This document shows positions 1 through 8,086 of a stretch of DNA of 15,677 bases, piece by piece. The notes under the pieces were generated by a model. The model was not told the origin of the DNA. It made no database searches and saw only the letters and a list, made by a program, of their open reading frames with translations. A program made the translations under genes and the position numbers. Origin of the DNA: an uncultured Selenomonadaceae bacterium (GTDB taxonomy: Bacteria > Bacillota > Negativicutes > Selenomonadales > Selenomonadaceae); assembly GCA_905235425.1 (NCBI GenBank), contig CAJOKY010000021.1, forward strand, positions 1 to 15,677, given 5' to 3'. The first letter of the stretch is position 1, and each line of letters opens with the position of its first letter.

Positions 1-110
1 ACAACAGCCGCGCCATGTTTTCTTTTGTTACTTTTCTTTACGCTAAAGAAAAGTAAATCACGCTAAAGAAAAGTAAATCTATATGCCAAAAGAAAGTAAT
101 TAAAAAAAGA
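1..110. repeat. Dispersed palindromic element, copy left of mreB
   Basis: Positions 28-56 form a perfect 13-bp inverted repeat around a CGC loop (arms 28-40 and 44-56). The reverse complement of this region resembles 13963-14010 near the CRISPR array. Both contain CTTTCTTTTGGC, an AAAGAAA block, and a CAAAGAAAACATG-like block followed by a GC-rich CCGC or GCGC run. The two therefore look like opposite-orientation copies of one intergenic repeat family, with the left copy expanded internally. No ORF is present. A function such as transcript end protection or a REP-like element is possible but is not shown by the sequence. Confidence 0.6.
40..79. repeat. 20-bp perfect tandem duplication
   Basis: The 20-mer at 40-59 (starts ACGCTAAAG, ends GTAAATC) is repeated exactly at 60-79. 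The unit contains the right arm of the hairpin at 28-56, so the left arm can pair with either copy. It looks like a recent slippage duplication within the palindromic element. Confidence 0.85.
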
Positions 111-153
111 AAATTTTAAAAAAATCGCGACTGCAAGGAAACAGATATTTTTG

Positions 154-181
154 TTGCAAACTGAATAAATTGTGATAAAAT
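154..181 (+). promoter_or_regulatory. Candidate sigma-A promoter for mreB
   Basis: A -35-like TTGCAA (154-159) is followed after 16 bases by a -10-like TAAAAT (176-181). The -10 is preceded by TGA at 173-175, which fits an extended -10. Transcription would begin near 188, leaving a leader of about 70 nt before mreB. This is the best promoter match in the upstream region, but it is judged by eye from consensus only. Confidence 0.5.
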
Positions 182-196
182 ATTTTCGCTTAAAAA

Positions 197-234
197 AGGC
201 GGGGTTGATAACCGTCAAGAAGTTTTCGCCGCCT
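197..234 (+). promoter_or_regulatory. Possible structured 5' leader of mreB
   Basis: AGGCGG (197-202) can pair with CCGCCT (229-234), enclosing a small hairpin GGTT-GAT-AACC (203-213). The ribosome-binding site AGGGAG (241-246) lies just outside, 10 bases before the mreB ATG. It matches no riboswitch class I know. It could modulate translation or be incidental. Confidence 0.25.
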
Positions 235-256
235 CAACGAAGGGAGAAATAAATTA

Positions 257-1294
257 ATGTTTGAATGGTTTGGCGGGTCGCGAGACATGGGAATAGATCT
301 TGGGACGGCAAATACTCTGGTTCACGTCAAGGGCAGAGGAATTGTCCTGCGCGAGCCTTCGGTAGTGGCGATAAAACGTGACAGCGGCGAAGTGCTTGCT
401 GTCGGCGAAGAGGCAAAACAGATGATTGGGCGCACGCCCGGCAATATTGTTGCGATTCGTCCCATGAAAGACGGCGTTATTGCCGATTTCGACGTAACAC
501 AGTCAATGTTGAAATATTTTATAAAGAAAGCAATAAACTCAAATTCATTTTCAAGACCACGCGTAGTGGTAGGCGTACCTTCCGGCGTAACTGAAGTTGA
601 AAAGCGCGCAGTTATCGACGCGGCTCAACAAGCAGGCGCACGTGAAGCGTACTTGATAGAAGAACCTATGGCGGCGGCAATCGGCGCGGGACTGCCGGTA
701 GAAGAAGCCACCGGAAATATGGTTGTCGATATTGGCGGCGGCACTACAGAAATTGCCGTAATTTCATTGGGCGGTATTGTCACCAGTAGATCAATTCGCA
801 TCGGTGGTGACGAAATGGATTCGTCCATTGTCCAACACATTAAGCGCGTCTACAATTTAATGATCGGTGAACGTACGGCAGAGGAAATTAAAGTCAACAT
901 TGGTACCGCGATTGTCACGCCGGATACAGATAAAACTATGGATATTCGCGGACGTGACTTGGTAACAGGTTTACCTAAGACTTTAACGATTAAATCAAGT
1001 GAAATTCGTGAGGCTTTGGGCGATCCCATTTACAAAATTGTCAACGCGGTTAAATCTACGTTGGAATTAACGCCACCGGAACTTGCCGCAGACGTTATGG
1101 ATCACGGCATTATGATGACAGGCGGCGGTGCGCTTTTAAAAAATCTCGACAAACTTATTGCTAAAGAAACAAGTATGCCTGTCTTGGTTGCGGACGATCC
1201 TTTAAGTTGCGTCGGTGAGGGTACCGGCAGGTCTCTTGAGGATTTAAATCTTTTGAAACGCGTTGTTATGACTTCAAAAAAGATAAGGCAATAA
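257..1294 (+). CDS. mreB: MreB rod-shape-determining actin homologue
   Basis: This is the bacterial actin that forms membrane-bound filaments and guides the elongation peptidoglycan synthesis complex. At 345 residues it is full length for the family. Visible nucleotide-binding motifs are phosphate-1 DLGTANT (residues 14-20), the connecting segment PRVVVGVPSGVTEVEKRAV (101-119), phosphate-2 VVDIGGGTTE (156-165) and the adenosine motif MMTGGGALL (286-294). The N-terminal MFEWFGG resembles the hydrophobic or amphipathic membrane-binding segment of MreB proteins. The ATG start has AGGGAG 10 bases upstream. It is the first gene of a collinear mreB-mreC-mreD-mrdA block, which separates it from the stand-alone paralogue Mbl, though sequence alone does not fully exclude an Mbl-type name. 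Confidence 0.97.
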   Translation: MFEWFGGSRDMGIDLGTANTLVHVKGRGIVLREPSVVAIKRDSGEVLAVGEEAKQMIGRTPGNIVAIRPMKDGVIADFDVTQSMLKYFIKKAINSNSFSRPRVVVGVPSGVTEVEKRAVIDAAQQAGAREAYLIEEPMAAAIGAGLPVEEATGNMVVDIGGGTTEIAVISLGGIVTSRSIRIGGDEMDSSIVQHIKRVYNLMIGERTAEEIKVNIGTAIVTPDTDKTMDIRGRDLVTGLPKTLTIKSSEIREALGDPIYKIVNAVKSTLELTPPELAADVMDHGIMMTGGGALLKNLDKLIAKETSMPVLVADDPLSCVGEGTGRSLEDLNLLKRVVMTSKKIRQ

Positions 1295-1341
1295 CTTAAG
1301 CTTAAGTCTTACGATTTAATCCGAAGACACGGCGTTTTCTT

Positions 1342-2382
1342 ATGGAACAAAAATATAAACAGAAAAAACCTACGTCAACAAAAAAAATAATCGCGGTAAT
1401 TGCCGTTTTCGTCATGATATTTTTTTCAATATTTTTGGCGGCACGCAGTAAAGTCGAATTTCCTTTTTTCAGTAAAACTGCAATGACGGTGCTTTCACCT
1501 TTCCAAAACTTTTTTTCATGGACGGGAAGTCAAATTACTTTTTTGAAGAGGAATTTGGCTGAAATGCGGTATCTGTACAAACAAAACAAGCAACTTCGCG
1601 AAGAAGTTGAGCTTTTGCGTGCACAGAATCTAACGGCGTCTGAATATGCATCGGAAAATCAAAGACTTCGCGCACTTTTAGGTTACAAGCAGGTTGCAAC
1701 GCAATTTGACTTGGTAGCCGCCGGAGTCATTGGTCGTGAATCCGTCACATGGTCAAGCGTCATTTTGATAAATCGCGGTACTTTGGACGGCGTGGCTAAC
1801 AATATGGCGGTCATTACTGAAATGGGGCTTGTAGGTCATGTCTTGGAGGCAGGTGCTAATACATCAAAAGTTCAGTTGATTTTAGATCCGCGATCTTCTG
1901 TAGGTACTTTGGTTCAACGCGCAGATTCACGAGTTGCCGGTATTGTCGAAGGCGATATGAATAACCCAACTCATCCGCGTATGGTAAACATTCCGAAAGA
2001 TGCTGATGTACAGGTTGAAGATGCCGTAGTCACTTCCGGTTTCGGCGGCGTTTATCCAAAGGGAATTGTCGTAGGTAAGATTAAAGAAATTCACAATGAC
2101 GAAGGCGGCTTGCTCAAGTACGGCGTAATTGAAACGTCGGTGAACTTTGAAAAGCTTGAAGACGTTGCCGTTATTGTTAAGTCACGTGAAGCGCCTCCTG
2201 AACCTTTGCCGCCGATTTTGCAGACGCCCGGCACTGAAACAGATCCCGAAGAAACGGCGGAACGCATGCGAAAGGCGCAGGAACAATTACAGCAGGCGCA
2301 GGAACAAGTTCAGCAACAACAACAGGAACAATTACAGCAGGCGCAGGAACAATTTCAACAACTTGAAGAAGATACACCTTAA
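1342..2382 (+). CDS. mreC: MreC elongasome scaffold with a glutamine-rich C-terminal tail
   Basis: MreC is the periplasmic scaffold that links MreB/MreD to PBP2. The sequence shows a basic cytoplasmic N-terminus, one membrane helix (about residues 15-34), a coiled coil (about 67-112) and the beta-rich MreC core (about 113-280) with the family-like motif GFGGVYPKGIVVG (233-245). After the core comes an extra tail (281-346): a proline-rich linker, then a highly Q/E-rich helical stretch. The tail is encoded by a perfect 30-bp direct repeat with a 45-bp period. The gene lies 47 bases after mreB. No strong Shine-Dalgarno precedes the ATG, so translation may partly depend on its neighbour. The tail is unusual; the family call is firm. 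Confidence 0.95.
   Translation: MEQKYKQKKPTSTKKIIAVIAVFVMIFFSIFLAARSKVEFPFFSKTAMTVLSPFQNFFSWTGSQITFLKRNLAEMRYLYKQNKQLREEVELLRAQNLTASEYASENQRLRALLGYKQVATQFDLVAAGVIGRESVTWSSVILINRGTLDGVANNMAVITEMGLVGHVLEAGANTSKVQLILDPRSSVGTLVQRADSRVAGIVEGDMNNPTHPRMVNIPKDADVQVEDAVVTSGFGGVYPKGIVVGKIKEIHNDEGGLLKYGVIETSVNFEKLEDVAVIVKSREAPPEPLPPILQTPGTETDPEETAERMRKAQEQLQQAQEQVQQQQQEQLQQAQEQFQQLEEDTP
2278..2352 (+). repeat. In-frame 30-bp direct repeat in the mreC 3' end
   Basis: The 30-mer at 2278-2307 recurs exactly at 2323-2352, a period of 45 bases (15 codons). It encodes repeated QEQLQQAQEQ blocks, giving a low-complexity, probably helical glutamine-rich tail on MreC. The repeat could expand or contract in-frame by slippage. 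Confidence 0.9.
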
Positions 2383-2411
2383 AATTATCAATAAAATCGG
2401 AGGGCGCAAAG

Positions 2412-2906
2412 TTGAAACTTCTTGCCATGATTGTCGTAACTGTTTTGGCAATGTACGCCGCGCAGACTTCACTTTTAACATACTTGGATTATAACGGTGT
2501 CAGCGCAAATTTAATGTTACTGTTGACTGTTTCGACGGCATTTCTGCGCGGACATTATTTTGGTGTTGCAATGGGATTTTGCACGGGACTTTTGCAAGAT
2601 TTAACTACCGGAGATTTTTTTGGTTGCGCCACATTTGCTTATATGACGGCGGGATTGATATTCGGTAAATTTTCCGAGCGCGTTGTTAAAGAACAATTTT
2701 TAATTCCGGTAATAAGCGCACCCATTGCGGCGGCGATTTATTTTTTTATTACGACGGGATTTATTTTCATGATAGGATATCCCATTGACATATTGAACAC
2801 GACCGATAAAGTCTTGATACCGCTGATTTTTTATCAAGTGATTTTTTCGTTACCGGTTCATAAAATTGTGTATGAATTTGACAAAAAAATTGCAGAATAT
2901 ATGTAG
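2412..2906 (+). CDS. mreD: MreD rod-shape-determining membrane protein
   Basis: This integral inner-membrane protein of the elongasome partners with MreC. At 164 residues it is the usual family length. It is hydrophobic throughout, with about five predicted membrane segments, and carries the MreD-like motif GLLQDLTTGDFFG (about residues 59-71) between helices. The start is TTG, supported by a strong GGAGGG (2399-2404) 7 bases upstream and by correct MreD N-terminal placement. It follows mreC by 29 bases. Identity rests on size, hydropathy, motif and its place in the mre block. Confidence 0.93.
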   Translation: MKLLAMIVVTVLAMYAAQTSLLTYLDYNGVSANLMLLLTVSTAFLRGHYFGVAMGFCTGLLQDLTTGDFFGCATFAYMTAGLIFGKFSERVVKEQFLIPVISAPIAAAIYFFITTGFIFMIGYPIDILNTTDKVLIPLIFYQVIFSLPVHKIVYEFDKKIAEYM

Positions 2907-3014
2907 CTTGTAAATTCTGCTCCCTGCTCCCTCTTTTTATCCGGTAGTCGCTATCCACTACTGACTACTCACTACTCACTACTGACTACTCACTAATCCC
3001 AAAAGGATGGTTTA
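2907..3014. repeat. mreD-mrdA intergenic heptamer arrays
   Basis: The gap holds two 7-bp tandem arrays. CTGCTCC occurs twice at 2917-2930. ACTACT(G/C) units occupy 2957-2998: six consecutive heptamers, the last degenerate (ACTAATC). A 19-bp segment at 2956-2974 recurs exactly at 2977-2995. The mrdA ribosome-binding site AAAAGGA (3001-3007) follows directly. No ORF or obvious promoter is seen. Confidence 0.9.
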
Positions 3015-4814
3015 ATGCTTGACATAGACAATAACAACAACGGCGAAGAATACAACGGTCGCCTGACGATTTTGGCAACACTTATGATGTTGGTTATTTT
3101 TATATTGGCGGCACGTGTCGGTCACCTGCAAATTTACGACGGCGAATATTATGCACGCCTTGCAGACGGTAACCGAATAAGAATAATTCCTTCCGTAGCT
3201 CCGCGTGGAACTTTTTTCGATCGAAACGGTCAACTCCTTGTAACAAACAGACCAGGCTTCGTAGTGTCGCTTTTACCTTTAACCGAGCCGATATCCCCTG
3301 AAGTCGTCTCACGCATTTCAAAACTTTTAAATGTACCGATTGAAGAGATCGAACGAAAAATTTCAGTTCACTACAGCTTTGACCCAATACGAATAAAATC
3401 CGACGTGACGCCTGACATTGTGACTATTATCGAGGAGCAAAAGTACGATTATCCCGGCGTCGTCATTGAAGTTCAGCCGATACGAAATTATATCCTTAAG
3501 CAGGAATGCGCACATACATTAGGCTACGTAAGCGAAATTTCAGACGCGGAACTTGAGGCTAAAAAGGATCAAGGCTATAAATCCGGCGACATTGTAGGTC
3601 AATTCGGCTTGGAGCGGGTTTACGATAAATATATTCGCGGCGTTGACGGCGGTGAACAGGTTGAGGTTGACGTTGGCGGTAAGCCGGTACAGATTTTAGG
3701 CAAGAAGGAACCGACACCCGGCTACGATTTAATTTTGACGATTGACAGAGATTTACAAGTTGCCGCCGAGCAAGCCGTTGATAAAATGCTAAGTGAAATT
3801 AGTGCTCACGCCGCCGCCGCCGTTGTTTTAAATCCGCAAAACGGCGAAATTTTGGCGATGGTATCACGTCCTGCATTTGATCCTAATCTTTTTGCGCACG
3901 GCATTTCAACCAAAGATTGGAACGCGATTAATACTAATCCCTATCACCCTATGGATAACAAAACCATAACCGGTGAATATCCGCCCGGATCGACGTTTAA
4001 AATTGTAACCGGCACCGCCGCGCTTGCTACCGGCAAAGTTGCGCCTGATGAAATGATTTTTGACAGCGGTCAACACTGGCTCGTACCAAAAGGAAACGCA
4101 GGCGGCGAGGCATTGGGGTGGCTTGATTTTCACAATGCGCTGGCACATTCAGATAATGTTTACTTTTATGAAATGGGTAACCGTTTAGGCGCTGATTTAT
4201 TGGAAAAGTACGCGCAGATGTTCGGACTCGGTTCACCGACAGGAATTGATCTGCCGTACGAATCGCCCGGACTTGCCGATTGGAAAGAGTATAAATGGGA
4301 AGTTTATCACGACGAATTTTATTTGTCTGAAATAATGGACGCGGCGATTGGTCAAGGCTTTAATTTGGTTACGCCGTTGCAAGCGTCAATGGTTATGGGG
4401 GAAATTGCCGCCAACGGTAAAAGATTTCGTCCGCACGTAGTGAAAAAAATTGTTACGCAGGACGGCGAACTTATCAAAGAGTTCACGCCGGAACTTGTAG
4501 GCGAGCTTGACGTTAGTCAAGATATTATCCAAATGGTTCAAGCCGGCTTGCATGAAGTTACAAAGACAGGTACTGCCGCACGCAATTTTGAAGGTTTTCA
4601 GTACGAGATAGCCGGTAAAACCGGAACGGCGGAAAATTCGCAGGGCGCGGATCACGGCTGGTTTGTAGGTTATGCGCCTTTTGATAATCCCACCGTGAGT
4701 GTTGCCGTGATTGTGGAAAATGGCGGTTACGGTGCGACAAGTGCCGTACCTATCGGCAGACAGATTTTGGAGGCGGCTTTTGCCATTCAAGCCCAACGCG
4801 GAGCGTTTAATTGA
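3015..4814 (+). CDS. mrdA: Penicillin-binding protein 2, elongation transpeptidase
   Basis: This class B PBP cross-links peptidoglycan during cell elongation as partner of RodA. At 599 residues it is in the normal range. It has a short cytoplasmic N-terminus and one membrane anchor (about residues 17-33). The PBP dimer domain follows (about 55-215, with APRGTFFDRNG at 62-72). The C-terminal transpeptidase domain carries the active-site motifs S326-T-F-K, S379-D-N and K535-T-G. All three motifs are intact, so it should be active and beta-lactam sensitive in principle. The ATG has AAAAGGA 7 bases upstream. Position after mreBCD supports PBP2 rather than the division enzyme PBP3. The stop codon overlaps the first unit of a heptamer array. 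Confidence 0.96.
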   Translation: MLDIDNNNNGEEYNGRLTILATLMMLVIFILAARVGHLQIYDGEYYARLADGNRIRIIPSVAPRGTFFDRNGQLLVTNRPGFVVSLLPLTEPISPEVVSRISKLLNVPIEEIERKISVHYSFDPIRIKSDVTPDIVTIIEEQKYDYPGVVIEVQPIRNYILKQECAHTLGYVSEISDAELEAKKDQGYKSGDIVGQFGLERVYDKYIRGVDGGEQVEVDVGGKPVQILGKKEPTPGYDLILTIDRDLQVAAEQAVDKMLSEISAHAAAAVVLNPQNGEILAMVSRPAFDPNLFAHGISTKDWNAINTNPYHPMDNKTITGEYPPGSTFKIVTGTAALATGKVAPDEMIFDSGQHWLVPKGNAGGEALGWLDFHNALAHSDNVYFYEMGNRLGADLLEKYAQMFGLGSPTGIDLPYESPGLADWKEYKWEVYHDEFYLSEIMDAAIGQGFNLVTPLQASMVMGEIAANGKRFRPHVVKKIVTQDGELIKEFTPELVGELDVSQDIIQMVQAGLHEVTKTGTAARNFEGFQYEIAGKTGTAENSQGADHGWFVGYAPFDNPTVSVAVIVENGGYGATSAVPIGRQILEAAFAIQAQRGAFN

Positions 4815-4903
4815 ATTAAGAATTAAGAATTTAGAATTTAGAATTTAGAAAGTAGAATTTAGAAGGTAGACGGTAGAAGGTAGAAAGTAGAATTTAGAAT
4901 TAA
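4813..4903. repeat. 13-unit degenerate heptamer array after mrdA
   Basis: There are thirteen contiguous 7-bp units: GAATTAA x2, GAATTTA x3, GAAAGTA, GAATTTA, GAAGGTA, GACGGTA, GAAGGTA, GAAAGTA, GAATTTA, GAATTAA. Unit order is roughly mirror-symmetric, with AT-rich units outside and GGTA units in the centre. The array starts inside the mrdA stop codon TGA (4812-4814). Confidence 0.93.
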
Positions 4904-4907
4904 AATA

Positions 4908-4913
4908 TATAAT
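4908..4913 (+). promoter_or_regulatory. Possible -10 element upstream of the HAD phosphatase gene
   Basis: A perfect TATAAT sits just after the heptamer array, about 28 bases before the next gene's ATG. The expected -35 zone falls within the array and has no good TTGACA match. The promoter is therefore uncertain, but a separate start for the downstream genes is possible. Confidence 0.3.
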
Positions 4914-4940
4914 CTTTAAGCTGGCACGGAGGTGACATTA

Positions 4941-5612
4941 ATGCAATATCGCGCCGCAATTTTTGATATGGACGGCACTCTTGTTGATACGTTGTCTTAC
5001 CTTGTAGAAAGCGTCAATGAAATGCTAAAACATTTTAATCTGCCGACAAAAACTTCTGAAGAAGTTCGTTTAGCTGTAGGTAACGGCGCTATGAAGTTAA
5101 TGGAAAGGATTTTGCTTTTCGGCGAAGACAAGGCGCAGGACAGAGAATTTCTAATGCAGGCGCTGAATTATTACGACGCCTGTTGTCAGCGTAATGCCAT
5201 TGAAGGCACTAAACCTTATGACGGCATTATTGATGTGCTTGCCGAACTCAACGCAAAAAAAATTCCACTCGGCATTTGTACCAATAAACAGCATTTCGCG
5301 GCGGTTGAAATTGCCGAAAAAATTTTGACGCCGATAAAATTTGACGCGATACAAGGCGATGAACGCGATAAACCGAAAAAGCCCGACCCCACTACCGCGC
5401 TTGCCGTTGCGAAAAAATTAAACGTTAAGCCTCAAGAAGTTGCATACTTCGGCGATACTTATGTTGACGTGGAGACGGCGATTAATGCGGGATTTTTACC
5501 GGTAGGCGTGACATGGGGATTTCGTCCTGAAAGTGAACTTGTCGACGCCGGAGCAAAAATTATCGTGCATCACCCTAAAGAAATTTTAAATGCCGTTGAA
5601 TTTGCCGTATAA
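4941..5612 (+). CDS. gph: HAD-family phosphatase, phosphoglycolate phosphatase-like
   Basis: This is a haloacid-dehalogenase superfamily hydrolase, probably a phosphoglycolate phosphatase or a related small-metabolite phosphatase. It has 223 residues. Visible motifs are motif I DMDGTL with nucleophile D9 and acid/base D11, motif II Thr in ICTNK (about residues 111-115), motif III lysine in the KPKKPDP region (about 146-152), and motif IV GDTYVD (about 172-177). A helical cap lies between motifs I and II. I chose ATG 4941 because an extended GGAGGTGA (4928-4935) ends 5 bases upstream. The in-frame GTG at 4932 lies inside that ribosome-binding site. Substrate cannot be told from sequence; the gph symbol is by similarity. 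Confidence 0.85.
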   Translation: MQYRAAIFDMDGTLVDTLSYLVESVNEMLKHFNLPTKTSEEVRLAVGNGAMKLMERILLFGEDKAQDREFLMQALNYYDACCQRNAIEGTKPYDGIIDVLAELNAKKIPLGICTNKQHFAAVEIAEKILTPIKFDAIQGDERDKPKKPDPTTALAVAKKLNVKPQEVAYFGDTYVDVETAINAGFLPVGVTWGFRPESELVDAGAKIIVHHPKEILNAVEFAV

Positions 5613-5636
5613 ATTTTTTTGAAAGGAAGTGTTAAT

Positions 5637-6704
5637 ATGTCGTCAACGCCTGCCATTTCCGTAGTCATTCCGCTGTACAATGCCGAAAAATATATCGGTG
5701 CTTGTCTTACGAGTATTTTAAATCAGACGTTTCAAGATTTTGAAGTTATTGTGGTTGACGATTGCTCGAATGATTCAAGTTGCGCCGTAGTTGAAAGTTT
5801 TATTCCGAAGTTTGATGAGCGTCTTAAACTTTTGCATACTGAAAAAAATTCCGGCGGCGCCGGTATACCTTCAAATATCGGCATTGAAAATGCACGTGGA
5901 AAATATATTTACGTTATGGACGATGACGATTTAATTTTGGACGCGACTTTGGAGACGCTTTATAAATCGGCGGAAGATTTTCAAGCCGACGTTGTATTTA
6001 TGGAGCGCGGCTACTTATTGGAAAGTGAAGAAGGCAAAATTAATCCTGACGAAAAAGATTTAAAATTGCAAGCGTGGATGGGGAAAATTGATAACCTGGT
6101 AGAAGAGCCTGAATTGGAAAATGAAACTGACGCACTTATAGAAAGTTTTTTGCAAATTGAAATTGGCTGGCCAATATGGCAAAAATTTTTCCTGCGCGAC
6201 ATTGTTACCGAAAATAAAATTATCTTCCCCGATATGCCGACTTCGCAAGACTGGATTTTTACCTTGCAATTAATCTCTAACGCCAAACGTTTTCTGCGCG
6301 TGCCGTACCCACTTTACATATACCGAAAAAATAACAGCGATTCTGTTTGCAGAACGGCTAGAAGTACGGACGACGAATTAATATTTTGGATTAAGACCCA
6401 CCTTGAAGGCGTAAAGTTTTTGACAAATTTTTTCAACAGTCAAAGTTTTTTCAAGTCAAATATGCACTATCAAAAAGTGTTACTTGAAATGTGGGAAAAG
6501 ACGAATTATAAAAATGTTATGAAGCTTATGATAAAGATGACGCCTGATGAAATGTACAGCATTTTGCAAAAGGCGCTTGCAGAAAAATTCGGCGATAATG
6601 CAAATTTACTCGCGTACCTTTGCACTTCGTTGACGGCGTACAAATTTCAATTGACTATAGAAAAATTTAAAAATGAGGTTATGGAACAAAAAAGTAATAG
6701 CTGA
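5637..6704 (+). CDS. Family-2 glycosyltransferase
   Basis: This GT-A fold, family 2 enzyme transfers a sugar from a nucleotide sugar, probably in assembly of a surface glycan. Its 355 residues include the N-terminal core with ISVVIPLYNAEKYI (7-20), DDCSNDSS (41-48) and the metal-binding acidic run DDDD (95-98, in YVMDDDDLI). A C-terminal part of about 150 residues matches nothing I recognise. There are no membrane helices, so it should be cytoplasmic. ATG 5637 is preferred over the in-frame TTG at 5619 because AAAGGAAG (5622-5629) lies 7 bases upstream of the ATG. It follows the phosphatase by 24 bases. The acceptor is unknown; the neighbours suggest an envelope polymer. Confidence 0.88.
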   Translation: MSSTPAISVVIPLYNAEKYIGACLTSILNQTFQDFEVIVVDDCSNDSSCAVVESFIPKFDERLKLLHTEKNSGGAGIPSNIGIENARGKYIYVMDDDDLILDATLETLYKSAEDFQADVVFMERGYLLESEEGKINPDEKDLKLQAWMGKIDNLVEEPELENETDALIESFLQIEIGWPIWQKFFLRDIVTENKIIFPDMPTSQDWIFTLQLISNAKRFLRVPYPLYIYRKNNSDSVCRTARSTDDELIFWIKTHLEGVKFLTNFFNSQSFFKSNMHYQKVLLEMWEKTNYKNVMKLMIKMTPDEMYSILQKALAEKFGDNANLLAYLCTSLTAYKFQLTIEKFKNEVMEQKSNS

Positions 6705-6739
6705 CTTTAGCTTAAAAAAATTTTTATGAAAGGAGCAAA

Positions 6740-8011
6740 ATGTTAATGCAAATTCTAAATTTGGAGAATTGGAGTTTTAAGACAATTTTTTCAGCAAAGG
6801 GATTGCCGATAATGACGGCGGCGGCGGTATTGGCAGGCGGCATTGCAATGGCGGCATCAGATTCTATTGCAGACAGCGGCAAAATTGTTTCCGGCGTAAA
6901 ATATGACGGCGAAGATTTAGGCGGCTTAAATTCTCAGCAGGCTACAAACTTTTTCCAAAAATCTGCCAAAAGCAAAATGCGTCCCATTACCCTTGCATAC
7001 GGCGGCAACGAATTTCAAATTTTGCCGGAAGAAATTAATTTAAATCCGCAAATCGACAAAGCCGTTGCAGAGGCGGAAAGTTACGGTCGCGGTAAAGGTC
7101 TGGTTACTGATTTTGCAGATCAAGCTGCCTGTCTTTTCGGCGGACGTGACGTTAAACTAAATGCGCTTTACGACGAGGAGCTTTTAAATCAAAAAATTGC
7201 CGATATCGCCGCGCAGGTTGACGTACAGCCGGTGAATGCGCGTTGCAATGTTTATCCTGCAAACGGTATGATTGAGCCTATAGCCGGTTCAATCGGTAAA
7301 AAGCTTAACAGAGAAAAATTAGCCGAATCACTCAAAGAGCCGCTGGAAAATTTAGCCATTTCAAATAATCCGATTAACCTTGAACTTGAAGACGTTGAAC
7401 CTTTCATAAGAACAGAAGACATTGCAAATATTGATACAATTTTAGGTCAGTACAGCACTTATTATTATCCCGGAGATCGCGGTGATAATATTTGGATTGC
7501 CGCCAACGCCATTTCTAATAAAATTTTAAAAACCGGATGGGAATTTTCTTTCAACACTACCGTTGGTCCGCGTACTTGGGAGGCAGGTTATAAACCGGCA
7601 GGCGTCATCATAAACGGCAAGCCGGATATCGATTACGGCGGCGGAGTTTGTCAAGTAAGCTCCACTCTTTATAATGCGATTTTGCTGGCAGGTTTAACGC
7701 CTACCGAAAGGACGCCGCACTTTTTCCAATCCACTTATATAGGTTACGGCAGGGACGCTACTGTTGCCGACGGTCAAATTGATTTTAAATTCCGTAACGA
7801 TTTACCGCACCCAGTTTACCTTACGGCTAATGCTACCGGCTCCACGCTTACGGTTTATGTTTTGGGTACGAAGGCTGATTTAAACGGCTCTGACATAGCT
7901 CTTGAAATGGACGGTAACTCACTCTACCGTGTATACTATCAAGGCGGTCAAGTTGTCAAGGATGAGTACTTACATACCGACCAATATTATACTCCTCCCG
8001 CCACTACATAA
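6740..8011 (+). CDS. Membrane-anchored VanW-family protein
   Basis: This is a 423-residue VanW-domain protein. The N-terminus has one hydrophobic segment (about residues 21-39), an anchor or signal. The middle part (about 45-225) resembles the putative peptidoglycan-binding region that often precedes VanW domains. The VanW domain covers about 238-375, with GGGVCQVSSTLYNA (300-313) and RTPHFF (324-329). VanW was named from vancomycin-resistance clusters, but its biochemical role is not established, and nothing here implies resistance. AAAGGAG (6729-6735) serves either ATG 6740 (4 bases away) or ATG 6746 (10 bases away), so the start is uncertain by two residues. The setting beside wall-elongation and glycan genes fits a cell-wall role. 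Confidence 0.85.
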   Translation: MLMQILNLENWSFKTIFSAKGLPIMTAAAVLAGGIAMAASDSIADSGKIVSGVKYDGEDLGGLNSQQATNFFQKSAKSKMRPITLAYGGNEFQILPEEINLNPQIDKAVAEAESYGRGKGLVTDFADQAACLFGGRDVKLNALYDEELLNQKIADIAAQVDVQPVNARCNVYPANGMIEPIAGSIGKKLNREKLAESLKEPLENLAISNNPINLELEDVEPFIRTEDIANIDTILGQYSTYYYPGDRGDNIWIAANAISNKILKTGWEFSFNTTVGPRTWEAGYKPAGVIINGKPDIDYGGGVCQVSSTLYNAILLAGLTPTERTPHFFQSTYIGYGRDATVADGQIDFKFRNDLPHPVYLTANATGSTLTVYVLGTKADLNGSDIALEMDGNSLYRVYYQGGQVVKDEYLHTDQYYTPPATT

Positions 8012-8029
8012 TTTCGATAAAATTTTCAT

Positions 8030-8086
8030 ATTTAAGTAGGTGTAACAATGCGCGTAATTGTATTTTTAAAAGACGAGGCTACTTTC
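8030..8086 (+). repeat. Near-identical start region, copy 1
   Basis: This 57-base stretch covers the ribosome-binding site AGGTG, the ATG and the first 13 codons. It matches 10310-10366 with a single difference (8037 T, 10317 C). The two genes sit at an exact 2280-base offset here. The flanking coding DNA is clearly more diverged. Confidence 0.9.

Noticed and set aside
1295..1306. CTTAAGCTTAAG palindrome after mreB as a terminator or operator
   Set aside because: It is short, AT-rich, lacks a following T-run, and the next gene clearly continues the mre block.
2147..2494. Open frame on the + strand overlapping the mreC end and mreD start
   Set aside because: It is a frame shadow of the glutamine-rich mreC repeat, giving an Arg/Asn-rich translation, and it conflicts with both real genes.
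2957..2998. Cyanobacterial origin because of the heptamer repeats
   Set aside because: The gene content (NirJ1-type radical SAM, VanW, CDP-glycerol-type transferases) fits anaerobic Firmicutes better. Repeats alone are a weak marker of lineage.
4386..4796. 136-residue open frame on the minus strand
   Set aside because: It lies entirely within mrdA, which has intact active-site motifs, and its translation shows no recognisable family.
4932..4940. GTG start for the HAD phosphatase
   Set aside because: The GTG is part of the GGAGGTGA ribosome-binding site serving ATG 4941, and the domain begins right after that ATG.
5619..5636. TTG start for the glycosyltransferase
   Set aside because: The ribosome-binding sequence AAAGGAAG lies inside this extension and is well spaced from ATG 5637.
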